A DNA stretch of 64,000 nt, taken from contig CP076354.1 in assembly GCA_018798825.1 (NCBI GenBank), positions 186,001 to 250,000 of the forward strand, given 5' to 3'. Shown piece after piece: positions 54,616 through 63,211 of this stretch. Each line of letters opens with the position of its first letter. Position 1 is the first letter of the stretch. The translations under genes and the position numbers were made by a program. Below the pieces are notes generated by a model. That model was not told where the DNA came from. It made no database searches and saw nothing but the letters and a program-made list of their open reading frames with translations. Source of the stretch: Ochrobactrum sp. BTU1. Lineage in GTDB: Bacteria; Pseudomonadota; Alphaproteobacteria; Rhizobiales; Rhizobiaceae.

Positions 54616-55269
54616 TCAGCTCTGCTTTAAAAATCCGCGCTCAACACCTTCCGCGATAATCCGCTGTGCAGCTTCCCAAAGCGTGTCTGATGCATGGGAA
54701 ATCGGTGACTTCCGGTCAAGCACCACAGGCGCAGTTACGCCCGGCGTATGCCAGGTGCCGCCACTTGTGAAGAAGTTGTGCAGGAGTGGCTGCAGCCGAT
54801 CCATCGCGCGGGCAAACTGCGCTTCTGCTGTTTTGCGTGCCTCGAACTCATCCCAAAGGGCGCGGAATTCCAGCGCCTGATCTTCGGGCAGAATGCCGAA
54901 TATCCGGGTGGCTGCCTGCATTTCACGCTCTTCCTGGTCGAGCGCACCTGCATCGTCATAGATAAAGGTGTCGCCTGCATCGATCTCAACGATGTCATGG
55001 ATGATCAGCATCTTGAGCACACGCAGCAGATCAACGTTCTCATTTGCATGTTCCTGTAAAACCATTGCCATCAGCACCAGCTCCCAGGTGTGTTCGGCAT
55101 CGTTTTCGCGGCGCGACGCATCCAGGAGCGGTGTCCGACGAATGACCTGCTTCAGCTTTTCGACTTCAAGAATGAACTGGAACTGTTGCCGCAATCTGGC
55201 ATTCGGCACGAGACTCGCGAATTCGTTTTCAGGCAGGTCGAGCGGCTTGAGCGGCAGTGTGTCGGTCAT
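54616..55269 (-). CDS. HD-domain phosphohydrolase
   Basis: This 217-residue protein has the HD metal-binding pattern: His60 (ENDAEHTWE), His91-Asp92 (IIHDIVEIDAGD) and a downstream Asp. It belongs to the YfbR/YGK1-like group, which dephosphorylates deoxynucleoside monophosphates or related substrates. Start ATG 55269 (MTDTLPLKPL) was chosen because the further upstream in-frame codons translate poorly conserved leader sequence. It is divergent from soxB. Confidence 0.85.
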   Translation of the reverse strand: MTDTLPLKPLDLPENEFASLVPNARLRQQFQFILEVEKLKQVIRRTPLLDASRRENDAEHTWELVLMAMVLQEHANENVDLLRVLKMLIIHDIVEIDAGDTFIYDDAGALDQEEREMQAATRIFGILPEDQALEFRALWDEFEARKTAEAQFARAMDRLQPLLHNFFTSGGTWHTPGVTAPVVLDRKSPISHASDTLWEAAQRIIAEGVERGFLKQS

Positions 55270-55514
55270 TGGCAATCCAGTCGTAGCGTTGGTCGAAACA
55301 ATCAAATGCCCGGCTACTACTGGCTTGCTGCCGATTGAATTGCAACGCCTAATCATCCATGAAACATCATGTCGCGAAATGGTGCCGATGTCGTATTTAT
55401 GACGTCTTTTGACGCAAGCCTGCTGTCGATATCGTCCGCGACCCAATACAAATATCTACAGAGGTTTTTCATGCGCCACATGGGAGCGTGAACCGTAAGA
55501 CTGGTGGTTTGTAT

Positions 55515-56768
55515 ATGTCCCGCTTTTCGTTAGCTTCTATCGTTGGCAACGCGCTTTCCGGTAACAAGAACTGGAAGCCGCAATGGCCGAATGCCGAACC
55601 CAAGGCCGAATATGATGTGATCATTGTCGGCGCTGGCGGGCATGGTCTGGGTGCCGCCTATTATCTGGCCAAGGAGCATGGCATAACCAATGTTGCGGTC
55701 ATCGAAAAAGGCTGGCTTGGCGGCGGCAATACCGGGCGCAACACCACCATTATCCGTTCCAACTATCTCTATGATGAGAGCGCACATCTCTACGAACATG
55801 CGATGAAGCTGTGGGAAGGCTTGAGCCAGGACCTCAACTACAATGTCATGTTCTCGCAGCGCGGGGTGATGATGCTGGCGCATACGGTGCATGATGTGCA
55901 GAGCTTCAAGCGTCATATCCATGCCAATCGTCTCAATGGCATCGACAATGAATGGCTGACTAAGGAGCAGGCGAAGGATTATTGCCCGCCGCTCGATATT
56001 TCGGCCAATGCGCGTTATCCGGTTGTTGGTGCCACCTTGCAGCGGCGCGGTGGCGTGGCCCGTCACGATGCGGTTGCATGGGGCTATGCACGCGGTGCGA
56101 CGGAGCGCGGCGTTGATATCATCCAGAATTGCCCGGTTACGGCCATTCGCCGCGATGCTTCGGGTCGCGTGACAGGCGTTGATACGCCACGCGGTTTCAT
56201 CAAGGCGAAGAAAGTGGCGGTTTCCGCTGCTGGCAGCACGTCGATTGTCATGGATACGGCAGGCGTGCGCATGCCGCTTGAAAGCTTCCCGTTGCAGGCG
56301 CTGGTGTCCGAGCCGGTCAAGCCGATCTTCCCTTGCGTGGTCATGTCCAACACGGTCCATGCCTATATCAGCCAGTCTGACAAGGGCGAGCTGGTGATCG
56401 GCTCCGGCACCGACCAGTATGTGTCCTACAGCCAGCGCGGCGGTCTGCCGTTGATTGAGCATACGCTTGCGGCCATTTGCGAAGTCTTCCCGATCTTCAC
56501 CCGTATGCGGATGCTGCGCAAATGGGGCGGTATTGTTGACGTGACGCCGGATCGTTCGCCGATCATTGGCAAGACGCCGGTTCCGGGCCTGTTTGTGAAT
56601 TGCGGCTGGGGCACGGGCGGCTTCAAGGCAACACCGGGTTCGGCGCATGTCTTTGCGCATACAATTGCCCGCGACGAACCGCACTGGATCAACGCACCGT
56701 TCACGCTTGAACGCTTCACCACCGGTCGTCTGATCGATGAAGCGGCTGCTGCCGCTGTTGCGCACTAA
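55515..56768 (+). CDS. soxB: Sarcosine oxidase, beta subunit
   Basis: This 417-residue FAD subunit carries out N-demethylation of sarcosine to glycine. [20 protein letters not shown] at ATG 55515 is the typical family start. The FAD motif is [21 protein letters not shown] and the conserved [18 protein letters not shown] follows. The C-terminus has [18 protein letters not shown] 55488 with GGAGC upstream would add nine residues. It opens soxBDAG. Confidence 0.95.
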   Translation: MSRFSLASIVGNALSGNKNWKPQWPNAEPKAEYDVIIVGAGGHGLGAAYYLAKEHGITNVAVIEKGWLGGGNTGRNTTIIRSNYLYDESAHLYEHAMKLWEGLSQDLNYNVMFSQRGVMMLAHTVHDVQSFKRHIHANRLNGIDNEWLTKEQAKDYCPPLDISANARYPVVGATLQRRGGVARHDAVAWGYARGATERGVDIIQNCPVTAIRRDASGRVTGVDTPRGFIKAKKVAVSAAGSTSIVMDTAGVRMPLESFPLQALVSEPVKPIFPCVVMSNTVHAYISQSDKGELVIGSGTDQYVSYSQRGGLPLIEHTLAAICEVFPIFTRMRMLRKWGGIVDVTPDRSPIIGKTPVPGLFVNCGWGTGGFKATPGSAHVFAHTIARDEPHWINAPFTLERFTTGRLIDEAAAAAVAH

Positions 56769-56780
56769 GGGAGATAAAAC

Positions 56781-57086
56781 ATGCTTCTTATCCGTTGCCC
56801 TTATTGCGAGATGGAACGTCCAGAGCTTGAGTTCGCCTATGCGGGCGAAGCGCATATTGCGCGTCCAGCCGACCCATCGACGCTTTCCGATGATGAATGG
56901 CGTGATTTCCTGTTCACGCGTTCCAATCCACGCGGCACTCATTATGAACGCTGGCGGCATATCAATGGCTGCGGTCGCTTCTTCAATGCGGTGCGCGACA
57001 CGGTGAGCGACAAGTTCGTCACCACCTACAAGGCTGGTGAACCCCGTGCTGCTTTGGCAGAAACTCCGGCTGCGGAGGCGAAATAA
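56781..57086 (+). CDS. soxD: Sarcosine oxidase, delta subunit
   Basis: This 101-residue subunit begins MLLIRCPYCEMERPELEF, with the two Cys of its zinc site (Cys6, Cys9), and contains HINGCGRFFNAVRDTVSDKF with the third Cys. It binds Zn and completes the heterotetramer. GGGAGATAAAAC precedes the ATG. The last base of its stop is the first of the soxA start (TAATG). Confidence 0.95.
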   Translation: MLLIRCPYCEMERPELEFAYAGEAHIARPADPSTLSDDEWRDFLFTRSNPRGTHYERWRHINGCGRFFNAVRDTVSDKFVTTYKAGEPRAALAETPAAEAK

Positions 57087-60085
57087 TGACCGATATGCGC
57101 ATTCATAACAAAGGCCGTGTCAACAAGGCCAAGTCCGTGCGGTTCAGCTTCAACGGCAAGACCTATTCCGGTTTTGAAGGCGATACCCTGGCCTCCGCCT
57201 TGCTTGCCAATGGCGAACATCTGGCCGGTCGATCATTTAAATATCACCGCCCGCGCGGCATTCTTTCTGCCGGTTCCGAAGAGCCGAATGCACTGATGGG
57301 CGTCTCAAGGGGACCGGGTCGCTATGAGCCGAACACCCGCGCAACGGTGCTGGAACTCTATGACGGCTTGAAGGCCGAAACCCAGAACCATTGGCCGTCA
57401 CTCAAGCACGATGTCGGCGCCATCAATGATGCGCTCTACATGTTCTTCTCGGCAGGTTTTTACTACAAGACCTTCATGTGGCCCAAAAGCTTCTGGAACA
57501 AGGTCTATGAGCCTTTCATCCGTGGCGCTGCCGGTCTTGGTAAGTCGCCATCTGAACCAGACCCGGACACCTATGCCAGCCGCTATGCTTTCTGCGACGT
57601 GCTGATCGCTGGCGGTGGACCTGCCGGTCTGGCGGCTGCTTTAGAGGCCGCAAAGAGTGGTGCGAAAGTTATCCTCGTTGACGAACAGGCCGAATTTGGC
57701 GGCTCACTTCTGTCGGAACCAGAGCCGGTCATCAATGGCCGCGCAAGCTGGGATTGGCTGAATGAGACCATCGCTGAACTCAAAGCCAATCCGAATGTCA
57801 CGCTTTTGCCGCGCACAACGGCCATTGGCTATTACCATCAGAACATGGTCGGCCTTTGTGAGCGCCTGACCGATCATCAGGCCAAGCCCGCCACCAATGC
57901 GCCGCGTGAACGCATGTGGCGCGTGCGTGCAAAGCAGGTGGTGCTGGCGCAGGGCGCGATTGAAAAGCCGCTGGTCTTTGCAGGCAATGACCGTCCCGGC
58001 GTGATGCTGGCGTCCGCTGCACGCACCTACCTCAACCGTTACGGCGTCAAGGTCGGAAATCAGGCTGTCGTTGTCACCTCGCACGACAGCGCATGGCTCG
58101 CGGCTTTCGATCTAGCGGTTGCAGGCGTCAAGGTTCCAGCCATCATCGATGTGCGTTCAAGTGTTGCCGACAGCCTTATCAATCGTGCAAAAATGCTCGG
58201 CATTGAAACACTGACCGGCTGGACTGTGACGGACACATGCGGACGCCATCGCGTGTCGTCGGTCCGCGCTAATCCGGTTTCTAACGGCTCGGTCGGTGCT
58301 GCCCGCACGATCTCGTGCGATGTGCTTTTGATGTCTGGCGGCTGGAATCCGAGCGTGCATCTGTTCTCGCACACGAAAGGCTCGCTTGTCTGGGATGAGG
58401 CACGTCAGATCTATCTGCCGGGCGAACGCACTGAGGAAAGCCGTTGTGCCGGTGCAGGCAATGGCAATTTCGATTTGCAGGCCGCATTGCGTGAGGGTGC
58501 GGAAGCGGGTGCTGCTGCCGCCTCGGATGCCGGGCATAAGTCCAAGGCGTCTGAATATGCAGTCGCCGGTGATTTTGTCTGCGATGGTGTGAGCTGTCGC
58601 GAATTGCCAACTGATCGCGATCCGGGCAAGGCCAAGGCTTTCATCGATTTCCAGAACGATGTGACCGCCAAGGATATTCGTCTGGCCGTGCGCGAGGGTT
58701 TCCATTCCATTGAGCACGTCAAGCGTTATACCACCAATGGCATGGCGACCGATCAGGGCAAGACCTCGAACATCAACGGTCTGGCTGTTGCAGCCGATGC
58801 GCTCAAGCGCCCGACACCACAGGTTGGTCTCACGACCTTCCGTCCGCCTTACACACCGACGACCTTCGGTGCCTTCTGCGGTTATAATCGCGGCAAACTG
58901 TTTGATGTCACGCGCAAGACGCCAATTGATAGCTGGGCCGAACAGCATGGTGCAGCCTTCGAGCCGGTCTCGCTGTGGCGCCGCGCATGGTACTTCCCAA
59001 AAACTGGCGAAGACATGCATCAGGCCGTGGCGCGTGAATGCAAGGCGACCCGTCAGTCGCTGGGCATGTTCGACGCCTCCACGCTCGGCAAGATCGAAGT
59101 GGTCGGCCCGGATGCAGCGGAATTCATGAACCGCATGTACACCAACCCATGGACAAAGCTTGGTGTCGGGCGCTGCCGTTATGGTCTGTTGCTTGGAGAA
59201 GATGGCTTCATCCGCGATGACGGTGTTGTCGGTCGTCTGACGCAGGATCGTTTCCATGTGACGACCACAACCGGCGGTGCCGCGCGTGTTCTCAATATGA
59301 TGGAAGACTATCTGCAGACCGAGTGGCCGGACCTGAAAGTGCGGCTGACCTCGACCACCGAACAGTGGGCCGTGGTCGCAATCAATGGCCCGAATGCGCG
59401 TAAGCTCATCGAGCCAATGGTTGAAGGTCTGGATATTTCTGACGAAGCTTTCCCGCATATGTCGGTTGCGGAATGCAAATTCCTGGGCGTTCCAGCGCGT
59501 CTCTTCCGCATGAGCTTTACCGGCGAGCTGGGCTATGAAATCAACGTGCCCGCCCGTTACGGTCTGTCGCTGTGGAAGGCGCTTTATGAGGCCGGTCGGC
59601 AATATGATATCACGCCTTACGGCACCGAAACCATGCACGTTCTGCGCGCGGAAAAAGGCTATATCATTGTCGGTCAGGATACGGACGGCACAGTAACGCC
59701 TGATGATGCAAGCCTTGGCTGGGCCGTCGGCAAGCAGAAGCCGGACTTCGTTGGCAAGCGTTCGCTGGCCCGTCCGGATATGCTCAAATCAGATCGTAAG
59801 CATCTTGTGGGTCTGTTGACCAACGATCCGAAGCTGGTGCTGGAAGAAGGCGCGCAGATTGTCGTTGATCCAAAACAGACGCTGCCTATGACCATGCTTG
59901 GTCATGTCACTTCGTCCTATTGGAGCGAGGCGCTTGGCCGGTCTATCGCGATGGCCGTGGTCTCTGGCGGCAAGGATCGCATGGGCGAAACGCTTTATAT
60001 GCCGATGCCTGATGGTACAGTGCATGAAGCGGTTGTTTCGGGCATGGTCTTCTATGACCCCGAAGGTAAGAAGCTGAACGGATAA
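57086..60085 (+). CDS. soxA: Sarcosine oxidase, alpha subunit
   Basis: This 999-residue subunit binds NAD and tetrahydrofolate. Domains in order: an N-terminal ferredoxin-like region (KSVRFSFNGKTYSGFEGDTL), an NAD-binding domain (GGGPAGLAAALEAAKSGAK near residue 172), and a C-terminal GcvT-type folate domain from about residue 610 to the end (TFRPPYTPTTFGAFCGYNRG, ETMHVLRAEKGYIIVGQDTD). The folate domain takes the methyl-derived formaldehyde to methylene-THF. Confidence 0.96.
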   Translation: MTDMRIHNKGRVNKAKSVRFSFNGKTYSGFEGDTLASALLANGEHLAGRSFKYHRPRGILSAGSEEPNALMGVSRGPGRYEPNTRATVLELYDGLKAETQNHWPSLKHDVGAINDALYMFFSAGFYYKTFMWPKSFWNKVYEPFIRGAAGLGKSPSEPDPDTYASRYAFCDVLIAGGGPAGLAAALEAAKSGAKVILVDEQAEFGGSLLSEPEPVINGRASWDWLNETIAELKANPNVTLLPRTTAIGYYHQNMVGLCERLTDHQAKPATNAPRERMWRVRAKQVVLAQGAIEKPLVFAGNDRPGVMLASAARTYLNRYGVKVGNQAVVVTSHDSAWLAAFDLAVAGVKVPAIIDVRSSVADSLINRAKMLGIETLTGWTVTDTCGRHRVSSVRANPVSNGSVGAARTISCDVLLMSGGWNPSVHLFSHTKGSLVWDEARQIYLPGERTEESRCAGAGNGNFDLQAALREGAEAGAAAASDAGHKSKASEYAVAGDFVCDGVSCRELPTDRDPGKAKAFIDFQNDVTAKDIRLAVREGFHSIEHVKRYTTNGMATDQGKTSNINGLAVAADALKRPTPQVGLTTFRPPYTPTTFGAFCGYNRGKLFDVTRKTPIDSWAEQHGAAFEPVSLWRRAWYFPKTGEDMHQAVARECKATRQSLGMFDASTLGKIEVVGPDAAEFMNRMYTNPWTKLGVGRCRYGLLLGEDGFIRDDGVVGRLTQDRFHVTTTTGGAARVLNMMEDYLQTEWPDLKVRLTSTTEQWAVVAINGPNARKLIEPMVEGLDISDEAFPHMSVAECKFLGVPARLFRMSFTGELGYEINVPARYGLSLWKALYEAGRQYDITPYGTETMHVLRAEKGYIIVGQDTDGTVTPDDASLGWAVGKQKPDFVGKRSLARPDMLKSDRKHLVGLLTNDPKLVLEEGAQIVVDPKQTLPMTMLGHVTSSYWSEALGRSIAMAVVSGGKDRMGETLYMPMPDGTVHEAVVSGMVFYDPEGKKLNG

Positions 60086-60095
60086 GGATTGAACC

Positions 60096-60650
60096 ATGCT
60101 TGTTGAGACAAAACCTTATTCGAACCGCAAGGTCGTCATTCCCGGTCGTCTGGAAATCCATGCAGCCGATGACGCTGCCCGCTTTATTCTGCGCATTGCT
60201 CCGGAAAAACTGGCCCTGGCTGAAAAGGCGCTGGGTGCAAAGTTCCCCGCTAAGATCGGTGGCCTTACGCGCAGTGGCGATATTGCTGTTGCCTGCATCG
60301 GACCGGATGAATGGTATATCTGGGCAGATGAAAGCAAGGCGGACGCCATTACACAGGCCTTTGCCAAGCTCTACGAGAGTGAGCCGCACAGCCTGACGGA
60401 AGTCAGTCACCGTGAAACCGGCATCGACATTTCTGGGCCCCAAGCCGAATGGCTGTTGAATGCTGCTTCCCCGCTTGAACTCTCAAAGATGAGCTTTCCG
60501 GGTGCTGCTCGCACGATCTTCGATCATGCCCAGATCATTCTGTTGAAGTGGGATGCCGATCATTACCGGATCGAAGTGTGGAACTCATTCGCTGATCACG
60601 TCTGGACCTTGCTGGAACTGGCCAGCAATGAAGTCGAATTGACACTCTGA
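60096..60650 (+). CDS. soxG: Sarcosine oxidase, gamma subunit
   Basis: This 184-residue subunit completes the heterotetrameric enzyme; the family shares the GcvT-like fold with the alpha C-terminus. HRETGIDISGPQAEWLLNAA and CIGPDEWYIWADES are the conserved parts. AAGGATTGAACC precedes the ATG. No folate-cycle gene (glyA, purU, folD) follows, unlike in several other soxBDAG clusters; a strong terminator ends the operon here. Confidence 0.93.
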   Translation: MLVETKPYSNRKVVIPGRLEIHAADDAARFILRIAPEKLALAEKALGAKFPAKIGGLTRSGDIAVACIGPDEWYIWADESKADAITQAFAKLYESEPHSLTEVSHRETGIDISGPQAEWLLNAASPLELSKMSFPGAARTIFDHAQIILLKWDADHYRIEVWNSFADHVWTLLELASNEVELTL

Positions 60651-60668
60651 TTGATCCCTTATTTCCTT

Positions 60669-60700
60669 AAAAACGCCGCCCCACTGGGCGGCGTTTTTGC
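60669..60700 (+). terminator. Rho-independent terminator of soxBDAG
   Basis: AAAAACGCCGCCC (60669-60681) pairs with GGGCGGCGTTTTT (60686-60698) over a 4-nt loop, a 13-bp GC-rich stem with T-tract. Confidence 0.93.
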
Positions 60701-60702
60701 AT

Positions 60703-60806
60703 TAGAGCGCATCCCGAAAAGTGTGAAACGGTTTTCGGAAAAAGATGCGCGTCAAAATAAGAGATTAGAGCGCCGATCTGATCCAATCAGATCGAAATGC
60801 GCTCTA
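60703..60806. repeat. Bru-RS-like palindromic repeat, 104 bp
   Basis: The unit runs from TAGAGCGCATCCCGAAAAGT to GAAATGCGCTCTA, so its tips are complementary. It has an inner 21-nt hairpin CGATCTGAT-CCA-ATCAGATCG (60774-60794). It combines the two halves found separately elsewhere and is the best-preserved full unit in the window. Confidence 0.75.
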
Positions 60807-60891
60807 ATACCCCAATTTCAGTCTTGCCTTCTATAAATCCATATGTGAAGACTATATTTACATAAGAAATTCATGAGGAGGGAATTTCCCG

Positions 60892-62049
60892 ATGTCGGAA
60901 AGCGAACTGCCGCTGAGCGGGCTTGTCGTTGTCGATATGAGCCAGTTTCTGTCGGGGCCTTATTGCTCGTTGCGTCTGATGGATCTGGGCGCGCGCGTCA
61001 TCAAGATTGAACGGCCTGATGGTGGCGATCTTTCGCGCAGACTTTATCTGAGCGACACGGAAATCGGTGGCGATTCCACGATTTTTCATGCCATTAATCG
61101 TGGCAAGGATAGCCTTGCGATTGATCTGAAAAATCCCGATGATCTGGCTGCGTTGAAGAAGCTTCTCACGCAGGCCGACGTGGTTATTCAGAATTTCCGT
61201 CCCGGTGTCATCAAGCGCCTTGGCCTCGATTACGAAGCCGTGCAGCAAATCAATCCGCGTCTCGTCTATGCATCGATCAGCGGCTATGGCGAAGAAGGTC
61301 CATGGGTCGGTCGTCCCGGACAGGATTTGCTTGCGCAGGCGCGCTCGGGCCTCATGTGGCTCAATGGTGATGAAGGGCAGGGGCCGGTTCCATTCGGTCT
61401 GGCGGTTGCCGATATGCTGGCAGGGGCTGCGGCCGCTCAGGGAATTCTCGCAGCGCTGGTTCGCCGCGGCATCACCAACAAAGGCTCGCATGTCGAAACC
61501 AGCCTTCTCGAAGCGCTGGTTGATTTCCAGTTTGAAGTGTTGACCACCCACCTTAATGATGGTCGTCGCCTGCCAAAGCGTTCCGATTTCCGCAGTGCCC
61601 ACGCCTATCTCGCAGCACCTTATGGTGTTTATCCGGCAGCGGATGGTTATCTCGCAATCGCCATGATGCCGATTGCGAAACTGGCACCACTGCTTGAAAC
61701 AGATACGCTTGCGCCATTCATTGCCGATCCGAAAGTTGCTTTCGCAAAACGCGATGAGATTAAGCGGCTGATTGCTGCCCGCATTGCCGAGAAAACCGTC
61801 GATGAATGGCTCGCCATTCTGGAACCGGCTGATATTTGGTGCGCCCGCGTTCTCAACTGGGAAGAACTGCTCGCAAGCGAAGGTTTCTCAACCCTCGACA
61901 TGCTCCAGACGGTGACGCGTGAAGATGATGTTTCCATCACCACCACACGTTCCCCACTGCGCATCAACGGACAGCGCCCAAAGGTGGCACGCGCCGCGCC
62001 GCGCATTGGCGAGAACAGCAAAGAAATTCGCGAGGAGTTCGGTCTATGA
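60892..62049 (+). CDS. Class III CoA-transferase, CaiB/BaiF family
   Basis: This 385-residue protein moves CoA between carboxylic acids by a covalent Asp intermediate. Family features: PLSGLVVVDMSQFLSGPYCS at the start, LGARVIKIERPDGGD, NPRLVYASISGYGEEGPW, and the catalytic Asp about residue 174 in AVADMLAGAAAAQG. The substrate acid is unknown. GGAGGGAATTTCCCG places a strong ribosome site before the ATG. It overlaps the next gene by 4 bp (ATGA), so the two are co-translated. Confidence 0.92.
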   Translation: MSESELPLSGLVVVDMSQFLSGPYCSLRLMDLGARVIKIERPDGGDLSRRLYLSDTEIGGDSTIFHAINRGKDSLAIDLKNPDDLAALKKLLTQADVVIQNFRPGVIKRLGLDYEAVQQINPRLVYASISGYGEEGPWVGRPGQDLLAQARSGLMWLNGDEGQGPVPFGLAVADMLAGAAAAQGILAALVRRGITNKGSHVETSLLEALVDFQFEVLTTHLNDGRRLPKRSDFRSAHAYLAAPYGVYPAADGYLAIAMMPIAKLAPLLETDTLAPFIADPKVAFAKRDEIKRLIAARIAEKTVDEWLAILEPADIWCARVLNWEELLASEGFSTLDMLQTVTREDDVSITTTRSPLRINGQRPKVARAAPRIGENSKEIREEFGL

Positions 62050-63170
62050 GCACTATCAAGCTTAAAGGCATGACCTGGAGCCACCCGCGCGGCTATGATC
62101 CGATGGTCGCAGGCGCCGAACAATGGCTTGCTGACAAGGGCGTCGAAATCGAGTGGGAAAAGCGGTCGCTACAGGATTTCGAGACCTTTCCGGTTGAGGA
62201 ACTGGCACTCAATTTCGATATGATCGTAATCGACCATCCACATGTGGGCCAGATCACCAAGGAAGGTTGTCTGCTGCCGCTTGATGTGCCGGGCCGCGAA
62301 ACGGAACTGAAAGAGCTTGCCGATGGCTCTGTGGGCCAATCCTTCCCAAGCTATAACTGGCAGGGGCGGCAATGGGCGTTTCCGCTCGATGCAGCAACAC
62401 AGGTTCAGGCATGGCGTCCAGACCTGATGGACAAGCCTGCCACCTCATGGGGCGAGGTGCTGCGTCTGGCGCGCGCCGGGAAAGTTCTGCTGCCACTGCG
62501 CTCGCCGCATTCGCTGATGTGCTTTTATACACTCGTTGCCAATGCCGGAACGCCTTGCGCGGTTGAAGGCGAGCTGATCGCTGTTGAGGATGGCGCGAAA
62601 GCTTTTGAGCAACTGCGCGAGGTTGCTTCGCTGGTTAAGCCTGAATGTTTCGGCATGGACCCGATTGCGGTGTTTGAGGAAATGGCAGAGCCAGAATCCG
62701 AAATCGCCTGTTCACCGCTGATTTACGGCTATGTGAATTATGCCATGCCGGGCTTCCGCGATCGCCTGATCCGTTTTGCCGATATTCCATCGGGTCCAGC
62801 AGGCGTGGCAGGATCGGCTCTGGGTGGCACGGGTATTGCGGTTTCAGCCTTCAGCAAGCATCCGGAAGCGGCAATCGACTTCGCCTATTGGATTGCAAGC
62901 GGTGAGGTGCAGAAAGGGCTTTACGCGGCGTCCAACGGTCAGCCGGGACATGCGGATGCATGGGAAGACGATACCGTAAACAACGCAACATCGGGCTTCT
63001 ATCGCGATACGCGCGCAACGTTGGAAGGGGCATGGGTGCGTCCGCGTCACGATGGCTATATGCCGTTTCAGGAAGCGGCTTCCGAGCGTATCAATAAGGG
63101 CTTGCTAAACAATGAGAAGGCGGAGATCGTCGTCGCCGATCTCAACCGGCTTTTCCGCGAAAGCTTTTAA
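62046..63170 (+). CDS. Solute-binding-protein-like protein without signal peptide
   Basis: This 374-residue protein resembles family 1 extracellular solute-binding proteins: the pattern of hydrophobic strands, WQGRQWAFPLDAATQVQAWRPDL, GSALGGTGIAVSAFSKHPEAAIDFAYWIASGE and the C-terminal SERINKGLLNNEKAEIVVADLNRLF are typical. But it starts STIKLKGMTWSHPRGYDPMV with no signal peptide, lipobox or membrane helix, so it should stay in the cytoplasm. No ABC permease or ATPase is adjacent in the window. Translational overlap with the CoA-transferase suggests a linked role, perhaps ligand sensing or presentation; this is inference. Confidence 0.8.
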   Translation: MSTIKLKGMTWSHPRGYDPMVAGAEQWLADKGVEIEWEKRSLQDFETFPVEELALNFDMIVIDHPHVGQITKEGCLLPLDVPGRETELKELADGSVGQSFPSYNWQGRQWAFPLDAATQVQAWRPDLMDKPATSWGEVLRLARAGKVLLPLRSPHSLMCFYTLVANAGTPCAVEGELIAVEDGAKAFEQLREVASLVKPECFGMDPIAVFEEMAEPESEIACSPLIYGYVNYAMPGFRDRLIRFADIPSGPAGVAGSALGGTGIAVSAFSKHPEAAIDFAYWIASGEVQKGLYAASNGQPGHADAWEDDTVNNATSGFYRDTRATLEGAWVRPRHDGYMPFQEAASERINKGLLNNEKAEIVVADLNRLFRESF

Positions 63171-63181
63171 TTCAACAAATT

Positions 63182-63204
63182 GGCTGGCGAGAAACTCGCC
63201 AGCC
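63182..63204. terminator. Convergent terminator
   Basis: GGCTGGCGAG (63182-63191) pairs with CTCGCCAGCC (63195-63204) over a 3-nt loop. It lies between the solute-binding-like gene and the convergent amidohydrolase gene, with short T-rich flanks on both sides. Confidence 0.8.
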
Positions 63205-63211
63205 TTGAGGT

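Noticed and set aside
55530..56960. 476-codon open frame opposite soxB
   Set aside because: Antisense to a clear soxB, His/Arg-rich composition without family features.
58157..59638. 493-codon open frame opposite soxA
   Set aside because: Antisense to soxA, with no domain features and no promoter or ribosome site.
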